Source: a bacterium
GTDB taxonomy: Bacteria; Bacteroidota; Bacteroidia; Flavobacteriales; Schleiferiaceae
DNA length: 64,000 bases
Assembly (NCBI GenBank): GCA_016125155.1
Contig: WGMI01000010.1
Location: forward strand, 1-64,000
Direction of reading: 5' to 3'
Part shown: positions 15,976 to 25,193 of the stretch, in pieces
Position numbering within the stretch: position 1 is the first letter of the stretch
How the letters are laid out: every line of letters starts with the position of its first letter
Translations under genes and position numbers: made by a program
Notes under the pieces: generated by a model
Database searches by the model: none
Told to the model about the DNA's origin: nothing
The model's input: the letters and a program-made list of their open reading frames with translations, nothing else

Positions 15976-17329
15976 GGGCTAGCGCATTGCGTTCTTCGAT
16001 CCAAAAGCGGTGCAAACTGCCGATGGCCCCAGTCAAACAGAGGTGATACCACAGCAGCGAACTCCATAACCAACTGACAAACAAACTGGAGAACACCAAG
16101 GAGAAATAGGCCAAAAACGGCACCAAAAAAAGTCCATATTCCCGCAGCGCACCCCCTCGAATCCGCTTTCGGATGGAGCGGTAGTTGAGCCAAACCCTTC
16201 TCTGAATCAGGAAGTACATAAACAGTCCGATCAGGCCATACTGAATCGCCATTTCGAGGGCCGTGTTGTGAATTACGCTGTCGTGGCCGCTGTGGTCGCG
16301 GGAATAGCGACGGGTTAGGCTGGGGTCTCCGCCTTGTCCGGTCAATGGGCGTTCGAGGAACCCGAGGAACCCACCGGTCCACAATTCGTTGCGCCCGCTG
16401 GACACCTCCTCCAAATCGCGGGTTTCCCCTCCCAATCCGCCGAGACGGCGAAACACCGGATTGTCTTGGTTGAAGAAAATAAACAAGGCAATGGCAGCCA
16501 AAAACCCAAAGAGCACCCCAAAATTGCGCAGATTGAGCCGGAGGCCCACGTAGACCGAGTAGAACAAAAAGCCAATGAGCAAGAACGAAAACAACCCGTT
16601 CCGAGAGCCCGAATTGAGGATGATCCACAAGACCATGAGCAGGGAAGCCCCCGCCCCAAGTCGATACACCGGTTTGTTGCCCGGCTGGAACAACATCAAC
16701 ATGGCATAGGCGCTGATCCCCACCAGCGAAGCGGTGAAGGTGCCATGCCGGCTGTCGCCGAAGTTGAGGTACTCTTGATACCCCTGTGTTACCCCCTTTA
16801 AATTCATATAGAGGAACATGATGAAGAGAAAGGGCACTATGATGTTCTTCATGATTTCGAGGCTGTTGCGAATTCCCCCAACCCCTCTTTGGACAAAAAA
16901 GGCGTAGATCAAGAAGAAAAAGGCAATCTGGGCAAGGTTGGTGATGTTGTTGACGATGATGTTGGCCGCCGGGATATCGCCATAGATGTTGCTCAAGGCT
17001 ATGGCGGTTCCAAAAATGACCATGGCCGTGTATCCGAGAAAAAAGTGCACCATGCGCTTTTCGGCTTTCAAACCCTTAAAAAACAGATCATAACCAATAA
17101 TAGGCGCTATAAAAATGAGGCTAAGCGTTTCGGTCGGAATGGGGAAATTGTCGGTAAACCCCCCTTCGATGGTCGGAATCAGAAAAAGCGTGGGCATGAG
17201 GAAATCCCGGTTCATCATTACGAACGGGATACAAGCCGCAATCAGGGCTGGGGTAGAGCCCAAGAACAGCGCTACGCCTATGGCCGAAACGAATAGAAAA
17301 GATTCTATGTTCTTATATTTCAGCCTCAT
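15965..17329 (-). CDS. O-antigen ligase/polymerase-like membrane protein (Wzy-type)
   Basis: This 454-residue protein has many hydrophobic segments throughout and a large loop (about residues 310-360) after GGLGGETRDLEEVSSGRNEL, matching the O-antigen ligase/Wzy (Wzy_C) pattern with GRNELW...GFLGFLERPLTGQG. It probably polymerises repeat units at the outer face of the inner membrane. The WaaL-type ligase role is an alternative. It sits directly after the flippase gene with a 4-bp overlap, the usual Wzx-Wzy pairing. Confidence 0.82.
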   Translation of the reverse strand: MRLKYKNIESFLFVSAIGVALFLGSTPALIAACIPFVMMNRDFLMPTLFLIPTIEGGFTDNFPIPTETLSLIFIAPIIGYDLFFKGLKAEKRMVHFFLGYTAMVIFGTAIALSNIYGDIPAANIIVNNITNLAQIAFFFLIYAFFVQRGVGGIRNSLEIMKNIIVPFLFIMFLYMNLKGVTQGYQEYLNFGDSRHGTFTASLVGISAYAMLMLFQPGNKPVYRLGAGASLLMVLWIILNSGSRNGLFSFLLIGFLFYSVYVGLRLNLRNFGVLFGFLAAIALFIFFNQDNPVFRRLGGLGGETRDLEEVSSGRNELWTGGFLGFLERPLTGQGGDPSLTRRYSRDHSGHDSVIHNTALEMAIQYGLIGLFMYFLIQRRVWLNYRSIRKRIRGGALREYGLFLVPFLAYFSLVFSSLFVSWLWSSLLWYHLCLTGAIGSLHRFWIEERNALAHAA

Positions 17330-18804
17330 GGCTTAATTCGAATTCCCGTTTTTTTCCGGATCAATTTCGCCAAACGATCGAGGATCTCACAAGCGGGTTC
17401 GCCCAACCATCGGGGGGCGACCCGATAGAGCACGAGCACCACCCCGGCCGACAAGATCAGACTGAGCGAAGCCGCGAGCAGTCCCCTCCACAAACCACTC
17501 CCTTGCAAGCCATATTGGAGCAAAACGCCGGAAGCGGCAAAGACCGCCATGAGCGGGAGTGACGGCAAAAAGGGACGGTATTGAACCGCCCAGTCCATCC
17601 CCACCCTGCGGATGGCCAAGGCCGACATATTGAAAAATTGAAAGACCGAAGTGGCCAGAATGGTCCAGGCCACCGCCGAGAGCCCCCAACGAGCGGTCCC
17701 GATCAGCGCTGAAAACAAAACCACGGTGTAGAGAAACTTCTGGAGGGCGCTCCGGTACACAAGTCCTTTGGCGCGGATGATGGAGTCCGTAAGCCGGATG
17801 CACACCCGGAACGGAATGGCCAAAAACAAAATGCCGAGGGTGGGAATGGCCTCGGTCCATTCGGAGCCCAAGAGCAAGAGGACCACGGGCTCGGCGTGGA
17901 TAGCGAGCCAGACCGAAATGGGTAGGGTGAGGAGCAAACTATAGCTCAAATTGCGTTCGTACATCCCAACGAGGCGCTCGTTTTCGTCCTGGATGCGCGA
18001 CATGGCGGGAAACATCACCTTGTCGATCACGTCGCCCAGCATTTTGCCGGGAATCATCATAATGCGATACGAGCGTTCGAACACCCCGAGCATGTTCAAA
18101 GGCATGAGCTTGCCGAGCAGCAAGTTGAGCCCCGAATTGGTCAGATAGTTGTTGATCCGAATCAGGGTGAGCCCCGCTCCGAAGTGAAAGAGCTCGCGGA
18201 ACTCCGCCTGGCCAAATCCGGCCCCCAAGCGGAGCGGCGTACGACTCAGGACGATGGCCAGTTGAACAAACTGATAGGCAAGGGTGCCGTACACCAAAGA
18301 CCACACCCCAGAGCCGGTCAGTGCCGTGACGACCCCTACCCCCATCCCGATCAAATGGGATAGGTTCTCGACCCAAAAGAGATACTTAAAGTCCATCGCC
18401 CTTTGGATGAGGCTCATAGAGCTACTGGCCGCCGCCGATAGGATAAAACTGAGACACAGTATGGGCAAAATGCCGACCAATTCGGGGCTGTCAAAAAAGT
18501 GGGCAATGCCCCCGGCTCCCAAGGCCGTCGCGGCGTACAAAACCAATCCGACTCCGAGGTTGACATAAAACGAAGTAGAGATGTGCCGAGCGCTCGGATC
18601 GCGGTGTTGAATGAGGGCCGGACCCATGCCGATCTGCGAAAAGAGCTGGGCGAAATTGACAAAGGAGTTGGCAATGGCCATAAGACCAAAATCTCGGGGA
18701 TCGAGAATGCGCGCCAAAACGGCGTAATAGACCAACTGAATTACCGCCAAACCGAGGACGTTGTACAGTTGCCAAAACAGCGAATTGCGCAAGCCTTTGC
18801 CCAT
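17326..18804 (-). CDS. Lipopolysaccharide/exopolysaccharide flippase (WzxC-like)
   Basis: The protein has 492 residues from ATG 18804 (an earlier in-frame start at 18837 would overlap the upstream gene by 28 bp). It has many hydrophobic helices and the WzxC N-terminal pattern SLFWQLYNVLGLA...VLARILDPRDFGLMAIANSF. The family moves undecaprenyl-linked repeat units across the inner membrane. The gene lies between a sulfotransferase (5-bp gap) and the Wzy-like polymerase (overlap). Confidence 0.9.
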   Translation of the reverse strand: MGKGLRNSLFWQLYNVLGLAVIQLVYYAVLARILDPRDFGLMAIANSFVNFAQLFSQIGMGPALIQHRDPSARHISTSFYVNLGVGLVLYAATALGAGGIAHFFDSPELVGILPILCLSFILSAAASSSMSLIQRAMDFKYLFWVENLSHLIGMGVGVVTALTGSGVWSLVYGTLAYQFVQLAIVLSRTPLRLGAGFGQAEFRELFHFGAGLTLIRINNYLTNSGLNLLLGKLMPLNMLGVFERSYRIMMIPGKMLGDVIDKVMFPAMSRIQDENERLVGMYERNLSYSLLLTLPISVWLAIHAEPVVLLLLGSEWTEAIPTLGILFLAIPFRVCIRLTDSIIRAKGLVYRSALQKFLYTVVLFSALIGTARWGLSAVAWTILATSVFQFFNMSALAIRRVGMDWAVQYRPFLPSLPLMAVFAASGVLLQYGLQGSGLWRGLLAASLSLILSAGVVLVLYRVAPRWLGEPACEILDRLAKLIRKKTGIRIKP

Positions 18805-18809
18805 CCTGT

Positions 18810-19697
18810 TCAGACTTTGACGTTCTTTTCCAACCAACGGGCGTAGGCCGACAGCAGAGGATGACTGTCAAAATAGGGCTTACTCTTGTCGTCGTACACA
18901 ATCGGGCGGCGCTCGAAGCGGGAGGGCGTGCCGCCAATGCTATGGCTCGAGAGCGGTTCCATATGGGTTGGCAGTCCGGTGGCAGGGGCTTTTTGACCGA
19001 GAAAATCAAGCAAAGCCTGCAAGGTCGATGCGGTTTCGGTTGCCAGATCCCGATAGTGCAAAGCGAATTTGGCGGCCTCGGGAATGCGGTCCACGACGGC
19101 ATCGGCAAAGCGATTCTGCAGGGCCACCGAGGTGAGGTATTGGAACATCTGAAGCGACGAACCCACCCCGCCTTTGCGGTGTCCAATTTTGGAATAGGCG
19201 ATTTCGGGAATCGAACGCTTGAGGTGAACCACCCGTACCGAATCGGGGCGGGCCTTGTACAGAAAATAACCCTGAAGCGCATCCTTGGAACTGTCGACCA
19301 AAACGCGGGCTCCAGAAACCCGACCAAATTCGTCGAGTATCCGAAGGCTGTCTTGGGCCACTTCCATGCCCGCAATCGAGAGTTTTGCGATGGCCGCATC
19401 GACCGCCTTGGCCACGGGTTCAAACAAGGCCGGTCCGCTTTCGCGGTGGTCGAGACGGGTGCGGAGTTCGTCGAGTTGGATGGTCTGATGTACCACTCCC
19501 CACACGGCGCACGCCCGCACCTCTTGGGCACACGAGCACTTCCACCCCCATTTTTCGCCCGGGCCTTCGTGCTTCAAATGCCCCTGGAGCATGCGCAATT
19601 CGCCCACCGAACCAAAACCTTCCAATTGCCCGAGAAGGTTCTCGAGCAGGGTAGAGCCTGTGCGCCGATCGGATACGATATACAGTATCTGACTCAT
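18810..19697 (-). CDS. Sulfotransferase family protein
   Basis: This 295-residue protein has a PAPS 5'-loop of the Arg type, IVSDRRTGSTLLENLL (residues ~6-21), and a 3'-site VVHLKRSIPEIAYSKIG near residue 155. Instead of the lysine seen in Sulfotransfer_1 enzymes it has Arg-Arg before TGST, as in Sulfotransfer_3/Stf0-like groups. A Cys-containing stretch WGWKCSCAQEVRAC near residues 52-65 is unusual. It is the first of four consecutive sulfotransferase genes and lies 2 bp from the next. Confidence 0.8.
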   Translation of the reverse strand: MSQILYIVSDRRTGSTLLENLLGQLEGFGSVGELRMLQGHLKHEGPGEKWGWKCSCAQEVRACAVWGVVHQTIQLDELRTRLDHRESGPALFEPVAKAVDAAIAKLSIAGMEVAQDSLRILDEFGRVSGARVLVDSSKDALQGYFLYKARPDSVRVVHLKRSIPEIAYSKIGHRKGGVGSSLQMFQYLTSVALQNRFADAVVDRIPEAAKFALHYRDLATETASTLQALLDFLGQKAPATGLPTHMEPLSSHSIGGTPSRFERRPIVYDDKSKPYFDSHPLLSAYARWLEKNVKV

Positions 19698-19699
19698 TT

Positions 19700-20428
19700 C
19701 TAGGGGTTTTTATCCTGAAAACGCTCCCTTAAAACGGCTTCGTTGGTCAATATCAAACCCCGTTTCTGATCGCTCAGCTTTTCGAGCGTCATCTCCAAAG
19801 GTTGTTGGGCGACCTCTAAATGACTGTTGAGTTCGGCGACAAACCGATCCCATTGGGTGGTCATGTGTTCGTAGGTCAATACCGGGGCATTGCGCTTGGT
19901 GGCAAAATCGAGCAGGCGATCGCGCTCGGCTCGGGCCAAGTCGTACAAGGTCCTAAAGCGATCTTCGGGCACGGAAGCGGAACGGGGCGCCCCCGATGCC
20001 AACCCTGAATCGCTGTGGTAGGTGCCGCTCAACTGGGCTTTAGCCGCGGACAGCGCACTCGCAAAGGCGTCTTGCCGAACCAGCACCAAAAAACGCGGAT
20101 TCCGCGCTTCGAGGGCAGGGAGCAAGGCGGGGTTCCATTTGATTTGAGACAGCATGAGCTTAAACCCACACGCCTTGACCCCTCGAGCCGCTTCGGTGTA
20201 AAAGCGATCGAGGTGCGCTTTGATGCGGCCTTGGGCTGCGATTTTGTTCAGGGGCAAATCGAGCTTGCGGAACCCGGTCTGCCAATACCGAAACCGGTAT
20301 TCTTCGTGGTGAATGCCGGGGGCGTAGTGAAAGAGCTCTCCGGCAGCAAAGACTTCCGGATGCGTATCGAGCGAGCGAATCAACAGTGTTGAACCCGTTC
20401 TCTGGCTGCTCAAGAGCGCGAATTCCAT
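19700..20428 (-). CDS. Sulfotransferase, Stf0-like
   Basis: The protein has 242 residues and starts at the 5'-loop LLSSQRTGSTLLIRSLDTHP (residues 5-24), with GELFHY soon after, as in Stf0/trehalose 2-sulfotransferase relatives. A 3'-site-like stretch FLVLVRQDAFASALSAAKAQ is near residue 133. It is among the smaller sulfotransferases and probably sulfates one particular sugar position. It is 2-3 bp from each neighbour. The family call is good, the acceptor unknown. Confidence 0.82.
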   Translation of the reverse strand: MEFALLSSQRTGSTLLIRSLDTHPEVFAAGELFHYAPGIHHEEYRFRYWQTGFRKLDLPLNKIAAQGRIKAHLDRFYTEAARGVKACGFKLMLSQIKWNPALLPALEARNPRFLVLVRQDAFASALSAAKAQLSGTYHSDSGLASGAPRSASVPEDRFRTLYDLARAERDRLLDFATKRNAPVLTYEHMTTQWDRFVAELNSHLEVAQQPLEMTLEKLSDQKRGLILTNEAVLRERFQDKNP

Positions 20429-20431
20429 GGA

Positions 20432-21331
20432 TCAGGCGCGTTTCCAGGTACCGAGGTCGCGCCCAATTCGGGTTTCGAGCGCCTCGATCATCGGGCGGTA
20501 GTAGTCCACCAACACGGCCCGATCCTCCGGGCTCATTCTGGGCTTGACGTCTTCTCGGGTCAAAGAACCGGCAAGGCGGGAGCGCAAGGGCTTGGGCAGG
20601 GCGCGGAGCAGGGCTTTGGAGCGCGGGTGGTTGACCGCGTACAGCAACCACGAAAATCGGGCCTTGCGATAGGTGTTTCGCTCGCTTTGCACGGGGATGA
20701 CAAAGTCTTGGTCGACCCCGATCCAGCGGTAGATCTGACGCAGATTCCCGAGCAGATCTTTGCGCAGGTCTTCGGTGAGCACAAAGTGAATTTGCTCCTT
20801 GGGGAACAGCGATTCGTAGATATCGAGAACGCGCCCATAGTCGCCCCCTTCCAAATAGGTACGGATGATCTCGCCCGGTTTGTGCGTTCCCTCCAAATGC
20901 TCCCGGACCCAGGCTTGCTCGAAGTTCGGGTCGTCAAAATTGAGCCCTTGTTCGCGGTTGGCCCGGATGGCATCGGCAAAGCCGAGCTTTTCGCTTCCGT
21001 TTTCTTTGCGCATCAACCAACCCGAAAAAGCCCGCTCGGCGGGGTCGCGAAAGCTAAAAATGATCTGAGCCTGAGGGAAATGATGAGCAATGCGCTCGGC
21101 GGCGAACCGCAAAAAGGCATAGCTCGGAGTTGCCTCGCCAGCGGCTTTCACCCCTTGCCGCTCGGGGAATTGGGTTTCGAGATAATGCTCCAGACCGTGG
21201 GCATATTCGTTCGAAAAAAACCGGGTCTCCTTGCGCACCGACATCTGGATTTCCGGGTGCTGACTCAAGTAGAAATACAGCGAGCTCGAAGCGCACTTGG
21301 GCGGTCCGGCAACAAAAAAAGTGGGTTTCAT
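20432..21331 (-). CDS. Sulfotransferase (Sulfotransfer_1/heparan-sulfotransferase-like)
   Basis: This 299-residue protein has the 5'-loop VAGPPKCASSSLYFYLSQHP (residues ~6-25) and the 3'-site SFRDPAERAFSGWLM near residue 92. The loop keeps the lysine but has CASSS in place of GTTS. Middle and C-terminal regions resemble N- or O-sulfotransferases of the heparan type. The frame is open far upstream of ATG 21331, but this ATG forms a 4-bp overlap with the preceding stop and starts at the first strand, so it is preferred. Confidence 0.87.
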   Translation of the reverse strand: MKPTFFVAGPPKCASSSLYFYLSQHPEIQMSVRKETRFFSNEYAHGLEHYLETQFPERQGVKAAGEATPSYAFLRFAAERIAHHFPQAQIIFSFRDPAERAFSGWLMRKENGSEKLGFADAIRANREQGLNFDDPNFEQAWVREHLEGTHKPGEIIRTYLEGGDYGRVLDIYESLFPKEQIHFVLTEDLRKDLLGNLRQIYRWIGVDQDFVIPVQSERNTYRKARFSWLLYAVNHPRSKALLRALPKPLRSRLAGSLTREDVKPRMSPEDRAVLVDYYRPMIEALETRIGRDLGTWKRA

Positions 21332-22242
21332 TCGAGGGAGGAGCCCAAGGCTCTGGGTTTTACAATGCCGTGAATGGCCTCTACTTGATCGGGGGTAAAG
21401 TAGTCGGTATCGGGCCGCACATCGTTGCGGACGGGGTTGTTGCGCAGATAGCGATCGATCCAAACCGAGGGCTTCAGCCCTGTAAAATGAAGCATCTCTG
21501 CCATCGAGCCCCCCGGATCGCGGACAAAGTCCTCGTAGCGCACTTCGAGCAAGGCGGGGCGCCAACGGGCCGCTTCCATTTCAAAAATCTGGTTCAGCTT
21601 TCGGTATTGCAGGGCCCCGAGCAATTCAGGCTTGCCTGCCAAGGAGTCAGCAAACTGCTGTTCTTCGGGAGAATACGCCCCCTGCCACCACAACTGATCC
21701 ATGCCCTTGTCTTGCCAAAATTCCACCTTGAGCCAGCTGCTGATGGTAGGCACCGGGGCTCTGCGGATGTGGATAAACAGGGCGTCGGGAAACAAATCGA
21801 GCAAAAAACCCATCCGTGCCGGACCCGTGAGCTTAAACGCCAATTGCCGGCGCCCCTGCAAACGGACCATCGAATCGAAAAATCCCAAGACCGCTTCTTT
21901 TCGGGGTTCGCTTAAGCGCTCGTCCAATAAAAATCCCCTCGAAAAATCGACCTCGTTTGCGGTCAAGGCCTCCCACATCGAATAGCTCTCTCCTGGTTTG
22001 AAGGCATATCGGTTTAGGAACCCAGCCTTGTGGAGCTGTTCTTTTTTGCCTTCGTAGCGGTACAAAGGGTTGTCAAAGACCCATCGCACCAATGAGGCCG
22101 CGGTTTTTCCTGGAAACAGGTGGTCGTAATTGCTCGGCCACGCCAAGTGCGGATGCCGAAAGAGGGCCTCAGAGATGATCGTGGTCCCCGAACGCCCGGT
22201 GCCAAAAACCACAATGGGTCTCGATAGTCGGTGTCTGGCCAT
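21328..22242 (-). CDS. Sulfotransferase family protein
   Basis: From ATG 22242 the protein has 304 residues, with the 5'-loop VVFGTGRSGTTIISEALFRH (residues ~11-30) and a 3'-site LFIHIRRAPVPTISSWL near 165. The Arg-Ser-Gly-Thr-Thr form belongs to the Sulfotransfer_3 type. A TTG at 22263 would make a TTGA overlap with the upstream stop; ATG 22242 seems likelier but the TTG cannot be ruled out. It is the fourth sulfotransferase in an unbroken row. Confidence 0.83.
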   Translation of the reverse strand: MARHRLSRPIVVFGTGRSGTTIISEALFRHPHLAWPSNYDHLFPGKTAASLVRWVFDNPLYRYEGKKEQLHKAGFLNRYAFKPGESYSMWEALTANEVDFSRGFLLDERLSEPRKEAVLGFFDSMVRLQGRRQLAFKLTGPARMGFLLDLFPDALFIHIRRAPVPTISSWLKVEFWQDKGMDQLWWQGAYSPEEQQFADSLAGKPELLGALQYRKLNQIFEMEAARWRPALLEVRYEDFVRDPGGSMAEMLHFTGLKPSVWIDRYLRNNPVRNDVRPDTDYFTPDQVEAIHGIVKPRALGSSLE

Positions 22243-22259
22243 GGTTCCCGAATGAGCGA

Positions 22260-23558
22260 TCAAAGACGGGCGTCTACCATTGCCGGATCCAAGAAGGATT
22301 TAATGTCGAACACCACGTTTTCAGGCTTTTTGAGCTTGGCTAAATCGAGGTCGGCAAACTGATCGTGGGAAACGGCCAAAACAATGCCGTCGTAGCGCTC
22401 TTCAGGCAAGGTCGAAAGCAGTTCCACCCCATATTCGTGGCGCACTTCTTCGGGATCGGCCCAGGGATCGTACAGGGTGGTATTGACCCCGAACTCTCCG
22501 AATTCCCTGTAAATGTCGATGACCCGCGTATTGCGAATGTCGGGGCAGTTCTCTTTAAAGGTGAATCCCAACAACAGCACCTTGGAGCCGTTGATACGGA
22601 TCCCTTTGTGAATCATCATTTTGATGACTTTGTTCGCGACAAAATGCCCCATATTGTCGTTGACCCGACGCCCAGATAAAATTACATCGGGCTGATAGCC
22701 AAGGGCCTGCGCTTTAAAGGCGAGATAATACGGATCGACCCCGATGCAGTGCCCACCCACCAAACCGGGCTTGTATTTCAGAAAATTCCACTTGGTCCCC
22801 GCGGCGTCGAGGACGGCCTGGGTATCGATGCCCATGCGGTCGAACATCAAGGCGAGTTCGTTGACAAAGGAAATGTTGACGTCCCGCTGGGCATTTTCGA
22901 TGGCCTTGCTCGCTTCGGCCACCTTCATGCTCGGTGCTTTGTGGGTTCCGGCTGTAATGATGGAGGCGTACAAAGCGTCGACAAAATCGGCCGCTTCCGG
23001 GGTAGAACCCGAGGTTACTTTTTTGATTTTCGTCAAGGTGTTGACCTTGTCTCCCGGGTTGATGCGTTCAGGCGAATAACCGCAATAGAAATCGCGGTTG
23101 AACTGTAGTCCGCTGTTCTTTTCGAGCACGGGAACGCAGTCTTCTTCGGTGCAACCGGGATAGGTCGTCGATTCGTAAATCACCACATCGCCCTTGGAGA
23201 GCACCTTGCCCAAGGCCGTTGAAGCGCTGATCAAGGGGCGCAAATCGGGGGTTTTGAAATCGTCAATGGGGGTTGGTACCGTGACGATGTACACATTGCA
23301 AGCGCTGACCTCTTCGAGGCGGTCGGTCAAGTACAGCCCCGGGCCCGATTGGGGCGTCAAGACCCCAGGAGCGAGACAGGCTTTGAGCTCGGCCTCGTCT
23401 ACTTCGAGCGTATGGTCCTTGCCCGATCGCAGTTCTTCGACCCTTTTGGTGGAAATGTCGTAGCCCACACAAGGGTATTTATGACTGAATTCCAGCGCCA
23501 ATGGCAGCCCGACATAACCGAGCCCTACTACGCAGATCCGGGCTTCTTTGACATCCAT
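22260..23558 (-). CDS. Nucleotide-sugar 6-dehydrogenase (WbpA/WbpO/TviB-type)
   Basis: This 432-residue NAD-dependent enzyme oxidises C6 of a UDP-HexNAc to a uronate. It has the Rossmann motif VVGLGYVGLPLALEF at the N-terminus, the proton-shuttling region TVPTP, and the catalytic Cys in GLVGGHCIGVDPYYL near residue 257. The sequence fits the UDP-GlcNAc/UDP-GalNAc dehydrogenase group rather than UDP-glucose dehydrogenase. ATG 23558 overlaps the upstream stop as TGATG; an ATG 12 bp earlier is possible. It supplies the uronic acid expected from the lyase and sulfotransferase context. Confidence 0.9.
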   Translation of the reverse strand: MDVKEARICVVGLGYVGLPLALEFSHKYPCVGYDISTKRVEELRSGKDHTLEVDEAELKACLAPGVLTPQSGPGLYLTDRLEEVSACNVYIVTVPTPIDDFKTPDLRPLISASTALGKVLSKGDVVIYESTTYPGCTEEDCVPVLEKNSGLQFNRDFYCGYSPERINPGDKVNTLTKIKKVTSGSTPEAADFVDALYASIITAGTHKAPSMKVAEASKAIENAQRDVNISFVNELALMFDRMGIDTQAVLDAAGTKWNFLKYKPGLVGGHCIGVDPYYLAFKAQALGYQPDVILSGRRVNDNMGHFVANKVIKMMIHKGIRINGSKVLLLGFTFKENCPDIRNTRVIDIYREFGEFGVNTTLYDPWADPEEVRHEYGVELLSTLPEERYDGIVLAVSHDQFADLDLAKLKKPENVVFDIKSFLDPAMVDARL

Positions 23559-24088
23559 CACTCGCTCCATAACAACAAGGGTTTGTAGTCCAGTTTTTCC
23601 AAATGTCCTTTAAGTTCCTCAGGCCTCAGCAACAAATACCTGATTTTTCTGTGCACAATGGGTTCGGCCTTCTCAATGAGGCGAACAAGATAATTGGTAT
23701 CGATTTCGGAACCGACAAAGACCAGATCGATGACATCGGAGGCGATGCCGCGCGCAAAACTGCCTTCGAGATACAATTGCTTCAATCCGCCTATTTTTTC
23801 GACAATGCGCACAATGACTTGATCGAGTCCGATGAACTTCTGGACAATAGACTGCAAATCGCCAAACAAGGGGTGCTTGTGGTTGGCCTTGTAGAGTTTC
23901 TTGTTGCCTTCGAAGTGAGAAACGAGTAAGTCTGCCTCTTCAAATCGGTTCAACTCGATGCGAATGGCATTGGTGCTTTCGCCGAATTCTTGCTCCAAAT
24001 TCCTCAGATAAGCGCTGTTGCTCCCATTCAAAAAGAACTTGAGCAAGAGTTTGAGCCGGGTTTTGGAGGTAATGAGTGTGTCGAGCAA
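23558..24088 (-). CDS. Winged-helix regulator with nucleotidyltransferase-like domain
   Basis: In 176 residues this protein combines an ArsR-like winged helix-turn-helix (residues ~1-75: LLKFFLNGSNSAYLRNLEQEFG...NAIRIELNRFEEADLL) with a C-terminal MNT-like nucleotidyltransferase fold (KQLYLEGSFARGIAS, then DLVFVG; the GSF/GSxARG and aspartate pattern). It sits immediately before the dehydrogenase gene in the operon, overlapping it by one base. It may be a cluster-specific regulator, or a transferase that modifies a partner. Function is not established from sequence. Confidence 0.7.
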   Translation of the reverse strand: MLDTLITSKTRLKLLLKFFLNGSNSAYLRNLEQEFGESTNAIRIELNRFEEADLLVSHFEGNKKLYKANHKHPLFGDLQSIVQKFIGLDQVIVRIVEKIGGLKQLYLEGSFARGIASDVIDLVFVGSEIDTNYLVRLIEKAEPIVHRKIRYLLLRPEELKGHLEKLDYKPLLLWSE

Positions 24089-24155
24089 GTTGCGCCAATT
24101 AACTACTCAAAATTACACCCGTAGAGTTATCCGATTGTTAAATCTTCAAAGTCGA

Positions 24156-25193
24156 TCAAACCCCTGCCCCGCTCGCGAAATCGCCTTGGCGCAACCGGTA
24201 CACTTTTTCGATAAATTCCACCACCTTCATCCCTTCGAGGGCGGTGGTCCCCACGGCGGCTTCCGCGCGCAATACCTCGAGGACATTGCGGTGCACGGCG
24301 GCCCGGTTCTGCACTTGTACCCCGTCTCGACCCGCCGCTTCGCGCACCTGGGCAAACTCGCCCGGATGGACCTCGGGGAGACTGCAGAAATCGAGTTTCT
24401 CGAGGTATTGACCGCTGACGCGCAGCGCCCCTTTTGAGCCGATGAGCGAAAGCGAGCTCTCAAAATTGGATTCGGGCACAGCCGTGGTGTAGGCGAGACT
24501 CCCGAGGGCGCCTTGGGCGAGGTCAAAATGAATCAAGCCGCTGTCTTCAAACTCGGTATTGTTCCGGTGGGCGTAGTTTGCAAATACGGGGGTACCGATC
24601 AGCTTCAGGGGACCAAACAGCCAATACAGGGTGTCGATAAAGTGGCTGAATTGCGTAAACAGTGGCCCGCCATCTCGATCGAGGCTTCCGTGCCACCCCG
24701 CCCGGGTCCGGTCTGCTCCATAATAGCGCTCGTCTCGGTTCCAATAACAGCGCACATCGGCCATACGCAGGGTTCCGAGCCGCCCTTGCTGCACGACGCC
24801 CCGCAACCAAATCGCCATGGGGCTGTAGCGATTTTGCATCACCACAAAAACCTGTCGGCTCTGCTCGAGTGCCACCTGGAGCACCCGTTCTGCGCTCGAT
24901 CGGCTCGTGGTCATGGGCTTTTCGATGACGGCGTGCAGCCCTTGTTTAAGGGCGGCAATCGCCAATTCTGCGTGTTGTCCGTTGGGAGCTGCAATCAAGG
25001 CTACATCGGCCCCGAGGGCGCCGAGCCCGCTCAAGTCTCGAATGGAGGGGGCCGAATAGGGGAAGCAATCGAGGGCTTCAGCAGAAGGGTCGTAGAGGCC
25101 GGCCAATTCCATTTCAGGGTGCGCATCAATCAGTGCGGCATGCGCCTGACCGATGCGGCCACAACCCAAGATCACCCAGCGCAGTTTCTTCAT
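24156..25193 (-). CDS. Gfo/Idh/MocA-family oxidoreductase (WbpB/WlbA-like)
   Basis: This 345-residue protein has an N-terminal NAD-binding fold (WVILGCGRIGQAHAALIDAHP), the EKPM motif near residue 94 with its catalytic Lys, and a C-terminal Gfo/Idh domain. In WbpB/WlbA it oxidises C3 of UDP-GlcNAc-uronate to a 3-keto sugar for amination. The adjacent WbpD-like gene, joined by a 4-bp overlap, makes that role likely. ATG 25193 is chosen for this overlap, although the frame is open for 28 codons upstream. Confidence 0.83.
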   Translation of the reverse strand: MKKLRWVILGCGRIGQAHAALIDAHPEMELAGLYDPSAEALDCFPYSAPSIRDLSGLGALGADVALIAAPNGQHAELAIAALKQGLHAVIEKPMTTSRSSAERVLQVALEQSRQVFVVMQNRYSPMAIWLRGVVQQGRLGTLRMADVRCYWNRDERYYGADRTRAGWHGSLDRDGGPLFTQFSHFIDTLYWLFGPLKLIGTPVFANYAHRNNTEFEDSGLIHFDLAQGALGSLAYTTAVPESNFESSLSLIGSKGALRVSGQYLEKLDFCSLPEVHPGEFAQVREAAGRDGVQVQNRAAVHRNVLEVLRAEAAVGTTALEGMKVVEFIEKVYRLRQGDFASGAGV

